Shown here piece after piece: positions 26,933 to 35,265 of a stretch of DNA of 44,697 bases. The DNA comes from Thioalkalivibrio versutus (GTDB taxonomy: Bacteria; Pseudomonadota; Gammaproteobacteria; Ectothiorhodospirales; Ectothiorhodospiraceae), in the NCBI RefSeq assembly GCF_001999325.1, contig NZ_MVAR01000009.1, forward strand, positions 15,127 through 59,823, in the 5' to 3' direction. The translations under genes were made by a program, and so were the position numbers. Under the pieces are notes generated by a model, which saw nothing but the letters and a program-made list of their open reading frames with translations, made no database searches and was not told the DNA's origin. Every line of letters begins with the position of its first letter. Within the stretch, counting starts at the first letter, position 1.

Positions 26933-27484
26933 TCAGTGGTGCTCGAGCTTGCCCAGCTCCGAGAGGATCGAGAGCACCAGCGACTCGCCCTGGGCGTCCA
27001 TGCCGCGGCACAGCACATCCGGGTCACGCTCGCCGTCCACCAGGCGCTTGGTGATGCCACCGAGGCGCGCCATGTCGCCCCCGGCCCGGCTCATCTGTTC
27101 GGCCATCTGCGACAGCCAGTGCAGCGACTGGGCGTCTCCGTGGGCCGCGCCGTGGATCATCTGGGCCAGCCCCGGTGCGGCCTGCGCCGGATCGCCGCTT
27201 TGCTCGGGGTCCGGCAGGGTGGAGGGATCCTGCAGGCCGGCCAGGATCGCCGTCAGGATCACCGTGTCCTCGTCGTCCAGCCCCTGCAGCAGGGACGTGT
27301 CGCGTTCGCCTTCGAGCACGCGGCGGATGCGCAGGATCAGCTCGCCCCAGCCGGCCTCGTGGGCCTGGTTCAGCACTGGCTCCAGTTCGCGGCGGGTCTC
27401 CGGGTTCTGGGTGGCCTGCACCACCAGGTTGATCAGGCCGGCCTGGGCCTGGCGGATCTGCTGGGCATGTTGCGGTTCGATCAT
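26933..27484 (-). CDS. Hypothetical helical protein, 183 aa
   Basis: Predicted all-helical, cytoplasmic. No signal peptide, no membrane segment, no known family. It contains ELEPVLNQAHEAGWGELILR and QSLHWLSQMAEQMSRAGGDM, regular helices with a conserved-looking Trp in each. The C-terminal half LCRGMDAQGESLVLSILSEL is also helical. The gene is divergent from the ZapG-like gene at 27644 (about 160 bases between) and 67 bases upstream of the lipoprotein gene. The protein pattern and codon bias make it a real gene; the role is unknown. Confidence 0.7.
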   Translation of the reverse strand: MIEPQHAQQIRQAQAGLINLVVQATQNPETRRELEPVLNQAHEAGWGELILRIRRVLEGERDTSLLQGLDDEDTVILTAILAGLQDPSTLPDPEQSGDPAQAAPGLAQMIHGAAHGDAQSLHWLSQMAEQMSRAGGDMARLGGITKRLVDGERDPDVLCRGMDAQGESLVLSILSELGKLEHH

Positions 27485-27643
27485 GGTGGGTCTGACTCTT
27501 GGTTGTACGGCGGATTGAAACGGCTTCCGGGGGCCTTCCTGCGTGGTTCCGGTGTCCCTGTTGTGGCGAGGTTAGCATGCCCGGCAGTGCGTTCGGCGAG
27601 GGCCTGCGGCACAATGGCGGCTCCATTTGCAGAGGATGTCGTG

Positions 27644-28117
27644 GTGGAAGAACAGACAGCAGTGGGGCTGTGGGTGGCCCTCGGGATCCTGGCCATCGTG
27701 GTTGCCGCCCTCGTGGGTTTCTGGGTGGGCCGCGTCACCAGTGACGAGCGCAAGCTGATCCGCGAGCTGGAAGAGGAACTCGACCGGCGCATGCAGGAAC
27801 TGACCCGCTACCGCAGCCAGGTCAACGACCATTTCGATCGCACGGCCACGCTGTTCGCGACCATGGCGGGTTCCTACCGCGACCTCTACCACCACCTGGC
27901 GCAGAGCGCGGAGGAACTGGCGGACAAGCCGACCCGTGATCGCCTCGAGGACCGGGCCGGGCAGCTTCTGTCGCACATGACGCGCCGTGACTACGGCGCC
28001 GGTCCCGGCGAGGCGGCCGGCGGCGCCAACGAATCGGACGCCCAGGACGACGAGCCGACCCCCAAGAGTTCCGAGGGCGAGGCACGCAAGCCGGACGAAC
28101 GCCCGCGCCCCGACTGA
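27644..28117 (+). CDS. zapG: ZapG/YhcB-like (DUF1043) membrane protein
   Basis: 157 residues. An N-terminal membrane helix (VGLWVALGILAIVVAALVGF) is followed by the coiled-coil pattern LIRELEEELDRRMQELTRYR and then VNDHFDRTATLFATMAGSYR with DLYHHLAQSAEEL. That is the DUF1043 signature of E. coli YhcB/ZapG, which links cell-envelope growth and division. The tail of about 50 residues is acidic, disordered and longer than in E. coli. The start is GTG 27644 (or the GTG just before it), with AGAGGA 7 bases upstream; an ATG at 27614 is less well placed. Confidence 0.85.
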   Translation: MEEQTAVGLWVALGILAIVVAALVGFWVGRVTSDERKLIRELEEELDRRMQELTRYRSQVNDHFDRTATLFATMAGSYRDLYHHLAQSAEELADKPTRDRLEDRAGQLLSHMTRRDYGAGPGEAAGGANESDAQDDEPTPKSSEGEARKPDERPRPD

Positions 28118-28144
28118 CCCGTGACCGCGGAGTCGGTTTGGGAT

Positions 28145-28334
28145 CACCACGAAGCACAGGAAGGCACGAAGAAAACCTGAAAAGCATCCACCAGGTAGGT
28201 GCGAAGACTGAATGATGGGCAAGACCGCAACGGAGGAGCAAGACTCTTCCGTCACCGCATTCCTTCCGATCTCCCCGCCTTCCTGAAAATGCTCTTTTAC
28301 GGGTTTTCTTCGTGCCTTCGTGCGCTTAGTGGTG
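28145..28334. repeat. 190-bp dispersed element with CACCACGAAG inverted ends
   Basis: The left end (28145-28187, starting caccacgaagcacaggaagg) and the right end (28289-28334) are inverted copies about 43 bases long with few mismatches, sharing the 17-mer aaggcacgaagaaaacc. About 100 bases lie between with no open frame. There is no transposase and no recognised target-site duplication. It resembles a small non-autonomous (MITE/REP-like) element. It sits between convergent zapG and the lipoprotein gene at 28395. Related sequences are at 26233-26276 and 41564-41748. Confidence 0.8.
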
Positions 28335-28394
28335 AAAGGCCCTTTGCCCTGGACGCACGGCGCCGGGGCGTGCCCGACACGGTGCGGGGTGGGC

Positions 28395-28790
28395 TCAGAG
28401 GGCGGAGATCTGCGCCCGGATCTGGTTGTCCAGGTTCTGGATCCAGTTGTTGTAGTTCGGGTGGATATTGCCGTCCGCGTAGTTCAGGTTGGTGCTGTCC
28501 TTGTAGCGAATGCTGTATTCACCCGCCGCATAGGGGATCTCCACTTCGGCGACGTGGTCGCGCAGCGCAAGTCGCCCTTCGAGTAGCCCCGGTTCCACTT
28601 CTTCCATGCGCCAGCCTAGCGCCGTTCCGGCGGTGCGGATGGCGCGTTCCATCTGTTCGGCGCTGGGGCGTTCACCCGCAACATCGGTGACCGTGGTATC
28701 GCTGACGTTGTGCACGGGGACCGTGCCGCGGCAGCCGGCCAGCGCGATCAGGCTGGCAAACAAGATGACCAGCAACGTCCTGGTATTCAT
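28395..28790 (-). CDS. Conserved lipoprotein of unknown function, 131 aa
   Basis: The ATG at 28790 follows AGAAGGA. The signal peptide NTRTLLVILFASLIALAGC has lipobox L-A-G-C. The mature domain ends in YSIRYKDSTNLNY and IHPNYNNWIQNLDNQI. I recall these phrases as recurring in small lipoproteins of gammaproteobacteria, but no function is assigned. It lies 91 bases downstream of the polyene operon's glycosyltransferase on the same strand and might be read through, though it has its own ribosome site and is not a known part of such clusters. Confidence 0.75.
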   Translation of the reverse strand: MNTRTLLVILFASLIALAGCRGTVPVHNVSDTTVTDVAGERPSAEQMERAIRTAGTALGWRMEEVEPGLLEGRLALRDHVAEVEIPYAAGEYSIRYKDSTNLNYADGNIHPNYNNWIQNLDNQIRAQISAL

Positions 28791-28881
28791 GGCGTTTTCC
28801 TTCTGGGATGGGTGCGTCGAGAGTGTAGACATGCGTGCCGGTGGTTTCCAAGGGCGCGGCCCGGAGCGCACGCCGGGGCCT

Positions 28882-29607
28882 TCAGCGCAACAGGCCCCGC
28901 GAGCGCAACAGCCCCAGCGGGCGCATTCCGCGGCGCAGCAGGTGGCCGGCGACCATGGCGATGATGCGCAGGGTGTCCGCGGTCGCGCGGTAATGGCTGG
29001 GGCGGTGGTTCTCCGGGTAGATACAGCGTACCGGGACCACCCGCACCGGGAATCCCAGCCGCTCGGCGACGATTAGGGCCTCGCTTTCGAACACGAAGCC
29101 GCGCGCCCGGTGATGACGCAGCTCGAGGCGTCGCAATAGCGCCGCGGGATACAGGCGGAACCCCGACTGCGAATCCTGCAGCGGTTGCCCCGAGGCCCAG
29201 GCAATCCAGAAGTCCGCCATGCGGTTGCCGAACAGGCGTAGCGGCGGGGTATGTTCGCGGCCCTTGAGTCGGGCCCCCAGGATCAGCCGCTCGGGGGTCT
29301 CGCGCCAGGCGGCGATGAGGGCCGGGATCTCCGTGGTGTCGTGCTGGCCGTCGGCGTCCAGGGTCACCACGGCATCGGCCCCGGTGGCCAGGGCATGCTG
29401 CATCCCGGCCCACAACGCGGCCGCCTTGCCACCATTCTCGGGCTGCCGAAGGACCTCCGCCTGGCCCTCGATCAGGCTTGCGGTCGCATCCTCGGAGCCG
29501 TCGTCCACCACGATCACCCGGTCCACGTGGGCGCGGGCGCCAGTGACGACCTCTTCGATGGTGGCCGCCTCGTTGTGGGCCGGGATCAGGGCAACGACGT
29601 GGCTCAT
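28882..29607 (-). CDS. Family 2 glycosyltransferase of the aryl-polyene cluster
   Basis: 241 residues, GT-A fold: VVALIPAHNEAATIEEVV at the N-terminus, IVVDDGSEDAT, the PENGGKAAALWAG loop and the TLDADGQHD metal-binding motif. The C-terminus has DSQSGFRLYP and PSHYRATADTLRIIA, as in glycosyltransferases of aryl-polyene clusters. In those clusters the GT is often fused to an LpxL-type acyltransferase; here the two are separate, at opposite ends of the operon. It likely puts a sugar on the polyene or a lipid carrier. ATG at 29607, 7 bases after the ketoreductase stop. Last gene of the operon. Confidence 0.85.
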   Translation of the reverse strand: MSHVVALIPAHNEAATIEEVVTGARAHVDRVIVVDDGSEDATASLIEGQAEVLRQPENGGKAAALWAGMQHALATGADAVVTLDADGQHDTTEIPALIAAWRETPERLILGARLKGREHTPPLRLFGNRMADFWIAWASGQPLQDSQSGFRLYPAALLRRLELRHHRARGFVFESEALIVAERLGFPVRVVPVRCIYPENHRPSHYRATADTLRIIAMVAGHLLRRGMRPLGLLRSRGLLR

Positions 29608-29614
29608 GACGGGA

Positions 29615-30337
29615 TCAGGCGAGGGCACCATTGACGCCGATGACCTGACCGGACACGTAGCTGGCGCCCTCGCTGGCGAGGAAGCCGACCACACTCGCGA
29701 CCTCCGCGGGCTGGCCGGCACGGCGCATGGGTACGACGCTGCGGATGCGGTCGGCATCGAAGCTCGAATCGCTCATCGGGCTTTCGATGATCCCGGGGGC
29801 GACCGCGTTGGCGGTAATCCCGCGCGAGGCGACCTCCTGGGCCAGCGAGCGAATGGCACCATGGAGCCCGGCCTTGGCCGCTGCGTAGTTGGCCTGGCCG
29901 CGATTGCCGATCTGCCCGGCGACGGAGGAGATCGCCACGACCCGGCCCCAGCGGGTGGTGATCATCGGCAGCAGTAGTGGCTGGGTGACGTTGTAGAACC
30001 CGTTCAGTCCGACGTCGATCGGTCGGTCCCACTGCTCGCGGCGCATTCCGGCCAGCGGCGCATCGTCGTGGATGCCTGCGTTATGCACCAGGATCTGCAC
30101 CGGTTGTTCGGCCGCCAGGGGCTCCAGGGCCTCGCGGCAGGCCCCCTCGTCGGTGATGTCGAACACCAGCACGCGGGCCTGGCCGCCGTCGGCGCGGATG
30201 GCCGCGGCTGTTGCTTCGGCCGCGTCGGCATTGCGATGGGCGTGCAGGACCACCTCATGGCCAGCCGCGGCCAGGGCTTGGGCAATGGCGGCGCCGATGG
30301 CACCGCTGGCTCCGGTAATCAGGGCGCGTGCAGTCAC
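29615..30337 (-). CDS. FabG-type 3-oxoacyl-ACP reductase (ApeQ-like)
   Basis: Short-chain dehydrogenase of 240 residues that reduces the beta-keto group of the growing ACP-bound chain with NADPH. The TGASGAIG nucleotide motif is at 8-15, NAG at 86-88, catalytic Ser near 137 and Tyr151-AAA-Lys155. The C-terminal YVSGQVIGVNGAL is FabG-like. The start overlaps the stop of the ApeP-like dehydratase by 4 bases. It matches the ApeP-ApeQ order of known aryl-polyene clusters. A general fatty-acid FabG is possible by sequence alone, but the operon context argues against it. Confidence 0.9.
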   Translation of the reverse strand: MTARALITGASGAIGAAIAQALAAAGHEVVLHAHRNADAAEATAAAIRADGGQARVLVFDITDEGACREALEPLAAEQPVQILVHNAGIHDDAPLAGMRREQWDRPIDVGLNGFYNVTQPLLLPMITTRWGRVVAISSVAGQIGNRGQANYAAAKAGLHGAIRSLAQEVASRGITANAVAPGIIESPMSDSSFDADRIRSVVPMRRAGQPAEVASVVGFLASEGASYVSGQVIGVNGALA

Positions 30338-30795
30338 GGGGTCTTTTCCTCGTCGGCGGGTTGCAGTATCACCGTCGCGCGGGCGCTCAGCACCGGCCGG
30401 TCACCGGCGGTGACCCGCAGGTCGTAGATCGAGCTGTGGGTATCCGACAGGATGCGTTCGGCGTGGATCTCGAGCGGGTCGTCGAGGCCGTCGAGACGTT
30501 GGACCCGCAGTTGTAGGTTGCGCACGGCCGCCAGGTAGCCGGCCCGGGGCGGGCCGCCATCCGCCAGCAGCGCCCCGTGCACGGCCATGCCCTGGGCGCC
30601 GTATTCCAGTGCCGCCAGGGCATGCAGGCCGCCTTCCCCGCGCAGCGGGTTGGCCGGATCCCGGTGGCTGTCGGCACGACAGTGGATGGCGTCGTCGGAC
30701 CAGGCCTCTACCGAATCCAGCAGGCACATCGCCCCGGCGTGCGGCAGCAGCCGGCAGATGGCGTCGTGATCCAGGGTTTCGGGTCGGGATGGCAT
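30334..30795 (-). CDS. ApeP-like 3-hydroxyacyl-ACP dehydratase
   Basis: 153-residue hotdog-fold protein. The N-terminus has LLPHAGAMCLLDSVEAW with His19 in the catalytic position, followed by HALAALEYGAQGMAVHGAL. This PHAGAMCLLD signature marks the ApeP group, which works with an ApeI-type partner to form the conjugated double bonds of aryl polyenes. It lies 30 bases after the chain-length-factor-like gene and overlaps the reductase by 4 bases. Confidence 0.9.
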   Translation of the reverse strand: MPSRPETLDHDAICRLLPHAGAMCLLDSVEAWSDDAIHCRADSHRDPANPLRGEGGLHALAALEYGAQGMAVHGALLADGGPPRAGYLAAVRNLQLRVQRLDGLDDPLEIHAERILSDTHSSIYDLRVTAGDRPVLSARATVILQPADEEKTP

Positions 30796-30825
30796 GCGCG
30801 GGATCTTCCTGATCCAAGCGATTGT

Positions 30826-31605
30826 TCAGGGCTCGATGCGGATGCTCAGCGACCGGCCCAACGGGGCGTCAAGCGTAACATGGCCGGCCGTGCCCCGGGC
30901 CAGTTGCTCCAGCAGGGGCAGGGCGCGTGCCGCCGGGTTGCTCTCGCGCAGGGCCTCCAGCTCGTCAGCCACGCAGCGATCGGCGGTGGCGGGTCCCTTG
31001 AGGTCCATCTGCAGCCGCCAGGTGGCGCCCTCCACCGGCCCCAGGCGCAGGGCGACCGCGAACGCATGGTGGATCGGGCGCACGCGGATGAATGTCTCCA
31101 TCGACGGTACGTCGTAGCAGGTGAGCAGCACCTCGCCACCCTCGCACTGTTGCAGCGTCGCGGCCTCCAGCAAGCCGGCGGCCACCGTGGCGTTGTAGCC
31201 GGATACGGCGGTCGCCGGGGCGGGGTTGCGGGTGGCGATCGACCAGTTACCGGCCGGGGCGTTGTGCACCGAATTGTGGAACTGGACCGGCGAGACCACC
31301 GGCTCCGGCTGGGTGAGCGCGTCGCAGATGCGATCGATGATGTCCATGTCGCCGGAGGACGAGGCGAACACGCTGCGCAGTTGGCTGCGATCGCTGTCGG
31401 TTGTGGCCTCTTCCGCCACCTTCAGGGCCAGGCGAATCGTGGTCGTGGTGCGTCGACGCTCGTTGGCGGGGAGCAGCCGCACGGGTGGGATATTGATCGC
31501 GTCACCCGCCAGAGGCGCCGTGCCGGCGAGGATGGCGCGGGCGGTCTCGAAGTCGTCCAGTCCCGGGCCCAGCAGTCCGACCGCATGCAGACCGATGGTG
31601 TTCAT
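30826..31605 (-). CDS. Chain-length-factor-like ketosynthase partner (ApeC type)
   Basis: 259 residues with the beta-ketoacyl synthase N-terminal-like fold: FASSSGDMDIIDRICDAL and VSPVQFHNSVHNAPAGNWSI are typical of the chain-length-factor family seen in aryl-polyene clusters. It lacks the TACSSS active-site Cys and both catalytic His, and is much shorter than a ketosynthase (about 400). It is therefore predicted to be a non-catalytic partner that sets chain length with the adjacent ketosynthase. Its ATG overlaps the ketosynthase stop (ATGA), which fits co-translation of a heterodimer. Confidence 0.85.
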   Translation of the reverse strand: MNTIGLHAVGLLGPGLDDFETARAILAGTAPLAGDAINIPPVRLLPANERRRTTTTIRLALKVAEEATTDSDRSQLRSVFASSSGDMDIIDRICDALTQPEPVVSPVQFHNSVHNAPAGNWSIATRNPAPATAVSGYNATVAAGLLEAATLQQCEGGEVLLTCYDVPSMETFIRVRPIHHAFAVALRLGPVEGATWRLQMDLKGPATADRCVADELEALRESNPAARALPLLEQLARGTAGHVTLDAPLGRSLSIRIEP

Positions 31606-32789
31606 TGCGGTGCCTCCAGCAGCAGGCTGCAGTTGTTTCCGCCGAACCCGAAGGCGTTGACCAGGACCCGCCGAACCGGGCGTTCCTCGGTCTCTGCCCG
31701 TGCATCCAGGCCCAGTTCCGGGTCCGGGTGCCCCAGCCCGGCGGTCGCCGGCACGAAGCCGCCGGCCAGGCTGGCCAGTGCCTGCGCGACCCCCACCGCG
31801 CCGGCAGCCCCGAGGGTATGCCCGGTCAGGCCCTTGCTGCCCACCGCGCGCGGGGTCGGGCCCAGGCGGTGGATCAGGGCGTGGGCCTCGGAACGGTCGT
31901 TGGCCGGGGTCGCGGTGGCATGCATCAGCACATAGTCGATCTCGTCGCCTTGCCGCCCTGCACGGTCCAGGGCTTGCTGTAGTGCCGTCGCGGCCCCCAG
32001 GCCTTCCGGGTGCGGGGCGGACATGTGGTGGGCATCGCTGGATTCGCCGTAACCGGTCAGCCGCGCGCCGTGGGCATTCGCGGAGGGGCGCTCCAGCAGG
32101 AAGAAGCCGGCGGCCTCGCCGATGGAGATCCCGGCCCGGTCGCGATCCAGCGGGGTGCAGGGCTGCGCGGCGACCAGCTGCAGGGCGTCGAAGCCGTACA
32201 GCGTCATGCCGCACAGGCTGTCGACGCCGCCGACCACGGCGGCGTCGCACAGTCCCGCCGCGATGTAGCGCCGGGCATCGGCAAAGACCTTGGCGCTGGA
32301 CGAGCAGGCCGTGGAGACCACCATGGCGGGGCCGGACAGGCCGAGGCGGGTGGCAACAAAGTCGGCCAGCGAGAACATGTTCTGGGTGTGCTGGTAGTCG
32401 TAGTCCGGTGGCAGGGCCCCGGTCTGCGGGTCACGCCGGTGGTACGCGGCCTCGGTGGCGGCGATCCCGGAAGTGCTGGTGCCCAGCAGTACGGCCACCC
32501 GGTCGGCCCCGTGGCGCTCCACTGCAGCCGCCACCGCCTCGGCGAAGCCGTCCTGGCGCAACCCCAGCTCGGCCAGCTGGTTGTTGCGACACAGGAACGG
32601 GGCCAGGGCGCCCTCGAGGGCGATGGCTTCCACACCCGGTACGCGGCCGACGTAGGTGTCCAGGTTGACGCGCTCCAGGTCGCAGGCACGCAGTCCGCTG
32701 GTGCCGCTGCGCAGGGCCTCGGCGTTGGCGGCGATCCCGGTGCCGGCGGCACTCGTCAGGGTGTGGGCAGTGATGACCAGGGGGTCCAT
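31602..32789 (-). CDS. Beta-ketoacyl-ACP synthase (ApeO-like)
   Basis: 395-residue condensing enzyme with a full Cys-His-His triad: STACSSS (Cys162), LMHATATPAND (His290) and GHTLGAAG (His324). SIGEAAGFFLLE and VNAFGFGGNN are further KS signatures. It would extend the polyene by malonyl-ACP condensation together with the adjacent chain-length-factor-like protein. It sits between exporter and dehydratase as in E. coli-type ape clusters, except that the chain-length partner follows directly. A 67-base gap separates it from the exporter gene, where E. coli-type clusters carry the apeN lipoprotein gene; none is present. Confidence 0.93.
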   Translation of the reverse strand: MDPLVITAHTLTSAAGTGIAANAEALRSGTSGLRACDLERVNLDTYVGRVPGVEAIALEGALAPFLCRNNQLAELGLRQDGFAEAVAAAVERHGADRVAVLLGTSTSGIAATEAAYHRRDPQTGALPPDYDYQHTQNMFSLADFVATRLGLSGPAMVVSTACSSSAKVFADARRYIAAGLCDAAVVGGVDSLCGMTLYGFDALQLVAAQPCTPLDRDRAGISIGEAAGFFLLERPSANAHGARLTGYGESSDAHHMSAPHPEGLGAATALQQALDRAGRQGDEIDYVLMHATATPANDRSEAHALIHRLGPTPRAVGSKGLTGHTLGAAGAVGVAQALASLAGGFVPATAGLGHPDPELGLDARAETEERPVRRVLVNAFGFGGNNCSLLLEAPQ

Positions 32790-32856
32790 GGACGGGCGTA
32801 TCTGCGGGTTGTGGCCGGAGGGGGTTCCGGGTGGATTGGGCCAGTTCGGCGTTGCT

Positions 32857-35262
32857 TCAGGCAGTTTGCCGGCGGCTGGCCTCGGGGGCCAGCAGGGCCG
32901 CTGCGAGGAAGGAAAATACCACGCCCAGCACTACCGTGAGGCCCATGGCCTGCAAGACCGGAAGACTGGAAAGGGCCAACAGACCGAACACCACCAGCGT
33001 GGACAGTGCGCACACGCTGACCGAGCGCAGGTTGCGCAGGCGCGCCGCGGCATCCCGCAGCGGGCGGCTGAAGAACACGGCGTAATCCAGGCACAGCCCG
33101 GTGATCAGCAGCATCGCGATCAGGTGGAACAGCGACAGCTGGATGCCCAGCAGGATCAGTGTGGCCAGGGTCAGCAGCAACCCGGTGCCCACCGCGGTGA
33201 GGATGCGCAGGCTGCGTCCCGGCGCCCGGGTGACGGCCAGCAGCAGGAGGGCCACCGCGACCATTCCCAGCGCGAGCCGGTGCAGGGCCTCGACGCGAAA
33301 GCCGATCACCAGTTCTTCGGAGGCGCGGAAGAAGTCGATGTGGCGGATACCCACCCCGTCCAGTTCCGGCACGCTGGCCAGAGGTGCGTCTTCGGCCCAG
33401 CGGGTCAGGGCATCGGGGTCATGGACGCCCTGCAAGCGCACCCAGGCGATCCAGCCAGTGCCGTCATCGCGGGGCTGGAGCAGGGGTTCCAGGGCATTGC
33501 GCAGCGGCCCGTCGGGAAGGCCCTCGGGTTCCAGCAGGTCTTGCTGACGGGCCGTCTGGATGTCGTTCACGAAGGGCTCGAAGGCCCCGTCGCGGAACCC
33601 CAACCCTGCGCCCGCCACCTCCAGGCGTTCGCGCAGGGTATCGGGTTCCGGCAACGCGGCTTGACGCTCGCGCTGCAGTGCCCGGCTGGGCAGGACGTTC
33701 GCGGCATGGCCGAAGCCGTCCAGGGCCCCGGTCTCGCGCAGGGCCTCCAGGCCCGGTGTCAGGGCCTCGCTGGCGCGCAGGGCCTGTTCCGGCGTGTCGG
33801 CGCTGACCAGCAGGGCATGGCGGACGTCCGGCAGCCCCAGGGCGCTGCGCAGGTCCTGGTCGAGCGCAATCTGGTCCTCCGGTACCGGGTGCAGGGCGGA
33901 CAGGCGATCCTCCCAGGGGAAGGGGTCGGCAGTCGCGACCACGGCGATCGCGGCCAGGGCCAGCAGGGCGAGGCCCCAGCGCGCGATGGCGGGGGGCTGG
34001 GCGAGACCCGTGGGCAGGGGCAGGCGCAGCGGCGGCAGGCCCTCGCGCTGCAAGCGGGTGGGGACCAGCGTTGGCAGGATCCAGCGGGTGACCACGGCGG
34101 CCACGGCCACGCCAGTCAATACGAACAGCCCGAGCTGGGCCATGCCGGAGAACCCGGTCATTGCCATCAGGGCATACACCAGTACCGTGCTGCCGGCTCC
34201 CAGGGCAATGGCGGGCCACAGCTCGCGCGCGACCTGCGGGAGGCGCCCGCCGTCGGCCCGTCCGTCGCCGGACGGTTCACCATCGCCTCGTTGCGCATGG
34301 GCGAACAGGTGCAGCGGGTAGTCGAGGGCGATGCCCAGCACGGTGATGCCGAAGGCCAGCGCGATCCCGTGCAGATGTCCGAAGACCAGCGTAACCACGG
34401 CCGCGGCGATCAGGATGCCGCTGGCCAGTGGCACGGCCGCCAGCCAGACCGGGTGCGGATGGCGGAACACCGCCAGCAGCAGGAGCGCCAGCGCGACGCT
34501 GGCCCCCGCGGTGATCCAGGTGACCTCGCCGCGGATGGTGGCGCGGGAGTCCACCGCGATCACCGCCGGGCCGGCAATCTGCAGCTGAAGATCCGGTTCG
34601 GCGAGGTCGCTGAAGGCCGCGTGCGTGCGTTCGATCAGGGCGGCCTGGGCATCCAGGTCCATGCCGTCGGCCGTGCTCCGCAGCACCAGCAGGGCCCGTC
34701 CCCGGTCGGGGGTGACCCAGACGCCTTCGGCGCCGGTCGTCGCCTGGCCACCGGTGGCGGCGAGCTGCTCCAGGACGACCCGGACCTCCGCGGTGGGGTC
34801 ACGCGGGATCAGTTCCCGTGGCAGTTCCGGGACGGCGCTGGCGAGGTCGTCGCGGCGGGCCTCCAGGTGTTCGCTCAGGCGGTCCTGGCTGAAGTGTTCG
34901 GCATCGACCCGGGGGCTTAGCAGGTAGCGATGCTCGATCAGGAAATCCAGCGCCGGGTCGTCGGGGTCGAGGCGGCCGTTGTGGATGCCGGCAACATCGG
35001 GGGCATCGTCCAGGGCCGCGACCAGTGCATCACTGGCTGCCGCCCGCTCGCGGGCCTCGCCACCGGCGATGGCCAGCAGCAGCATGCGTCCGGCGGGGCC
35101 GGCCCCGGGGTCCAGGGCGATCCCGTCCGTGCTGACCGGGTCCGGGGCAAAGCCCTGCAGGTCGGTGACCAGTTCGCCGCGCAGGGTCAGCGTCAGCGTG
35201 GCCAGGAGCAGGGCGGCCAGCCAGAGCGTCAGGGCAACGCGGGAGGGGTGGCGGCGCAGCAA
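32857..35262 (-). CDS. MMPL/RND-type exporter (ApeM-like)
   Basis: 801-residue inner-membrane protein with two repeated halves, each a membrane helix, a large periplasmic domain and five more helices (12 in total). The first half includes LGIALDYPLHLFAHAQR and the second LLITGLCLDYAVFFSRPLRD, the D-Y-Asp-relay-like helices of the MMPL/RND superfamily. In aryl-polyene clusters this exporter is thought to move the finished lipid-linked polyene towards the outer membrane. It starts 3 bases after the LolA-like gene. The carboxyl end is short and cytoplasmic. Confidence 0.92.
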   Translation of the reverse strand: MLRRHPSRVALTLWLAALLLATLTLTLRGELVTDLQGFAPDPVSTDGIALDPGAGPAGRMLLLAIAGGEARERAAASDALVAALDDAPDVAGIHNGRLDPDDPALDFLIEHRYLLSPRVDAEHFSQDRLSEHLEARRDDLASAVPELPRELIPRDPTAEVRVVLEQLAATGGQATTGAEGVWVTPDRGRALLVLRSTADGMDLDAQAALIERTHAAFSDLAEPDLQLQIAGPAVIAVDSRATIRGEVTWITAGASVALALLLLAVFRHPHPVWLAAVPLASGILIAAAVVTLVFGHLHGIALAFGITVLGIALDYPLHLFAHAQRGDGEPSGDGRADGGRLPQVARELWPAIALGAGSTVLVYALMAMTGFSGMAQLGLFVLTGVAVAAVVTRWILPTLVPTRLQREGLPPLRLPLPTGLAQPPAIARWGLALLALAAIAVVATADPFPWEDRLSALHPVPEDQIALDQDLRSALGLPDVRHALLVSADTPEQALRASEALTPGLEALRETGALDGFGHAANVLPSRALQRERQAALPEPDTLRERLEVAGAGLGFRDGAFEPFVNDIQTARQQDLLEPEGLPDGPLRNALEPLLQPRDDGTGWIAWVRLQGVHDPDALTRWAEDAPLASVPELDGVGIRHIDFFRASEELVIGFRVEALHRLALGMVAVALLLLAVTRAPGRSLRILTAVGTGLLLTLATLILLGIQLSLFHLIAMLLITGLCLDYAVFFSRPLRDAAARLRNLRSVSVCALSTLVVFGLLALSSLPVLQAMGLTVVLGVVFSFLAAALLAPEASRRQTA

Positions 35263-35265
35263 GGA

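Noticed and set aside
28145-28334. Insertion sequence with transposase
   Set aside because: Inverted ends are present, but the 100 bases between have no open frame and no target duplication was seen. It is kept as a non-autonomous repeat only.
32656-34920. 754-codon plus-strand frame across the exporter gene
   Set aside because: Gln/Gly/Arg-rich shadow of the MMPL exporter. The exporter has paired membrane-helix blocks typical of its family.
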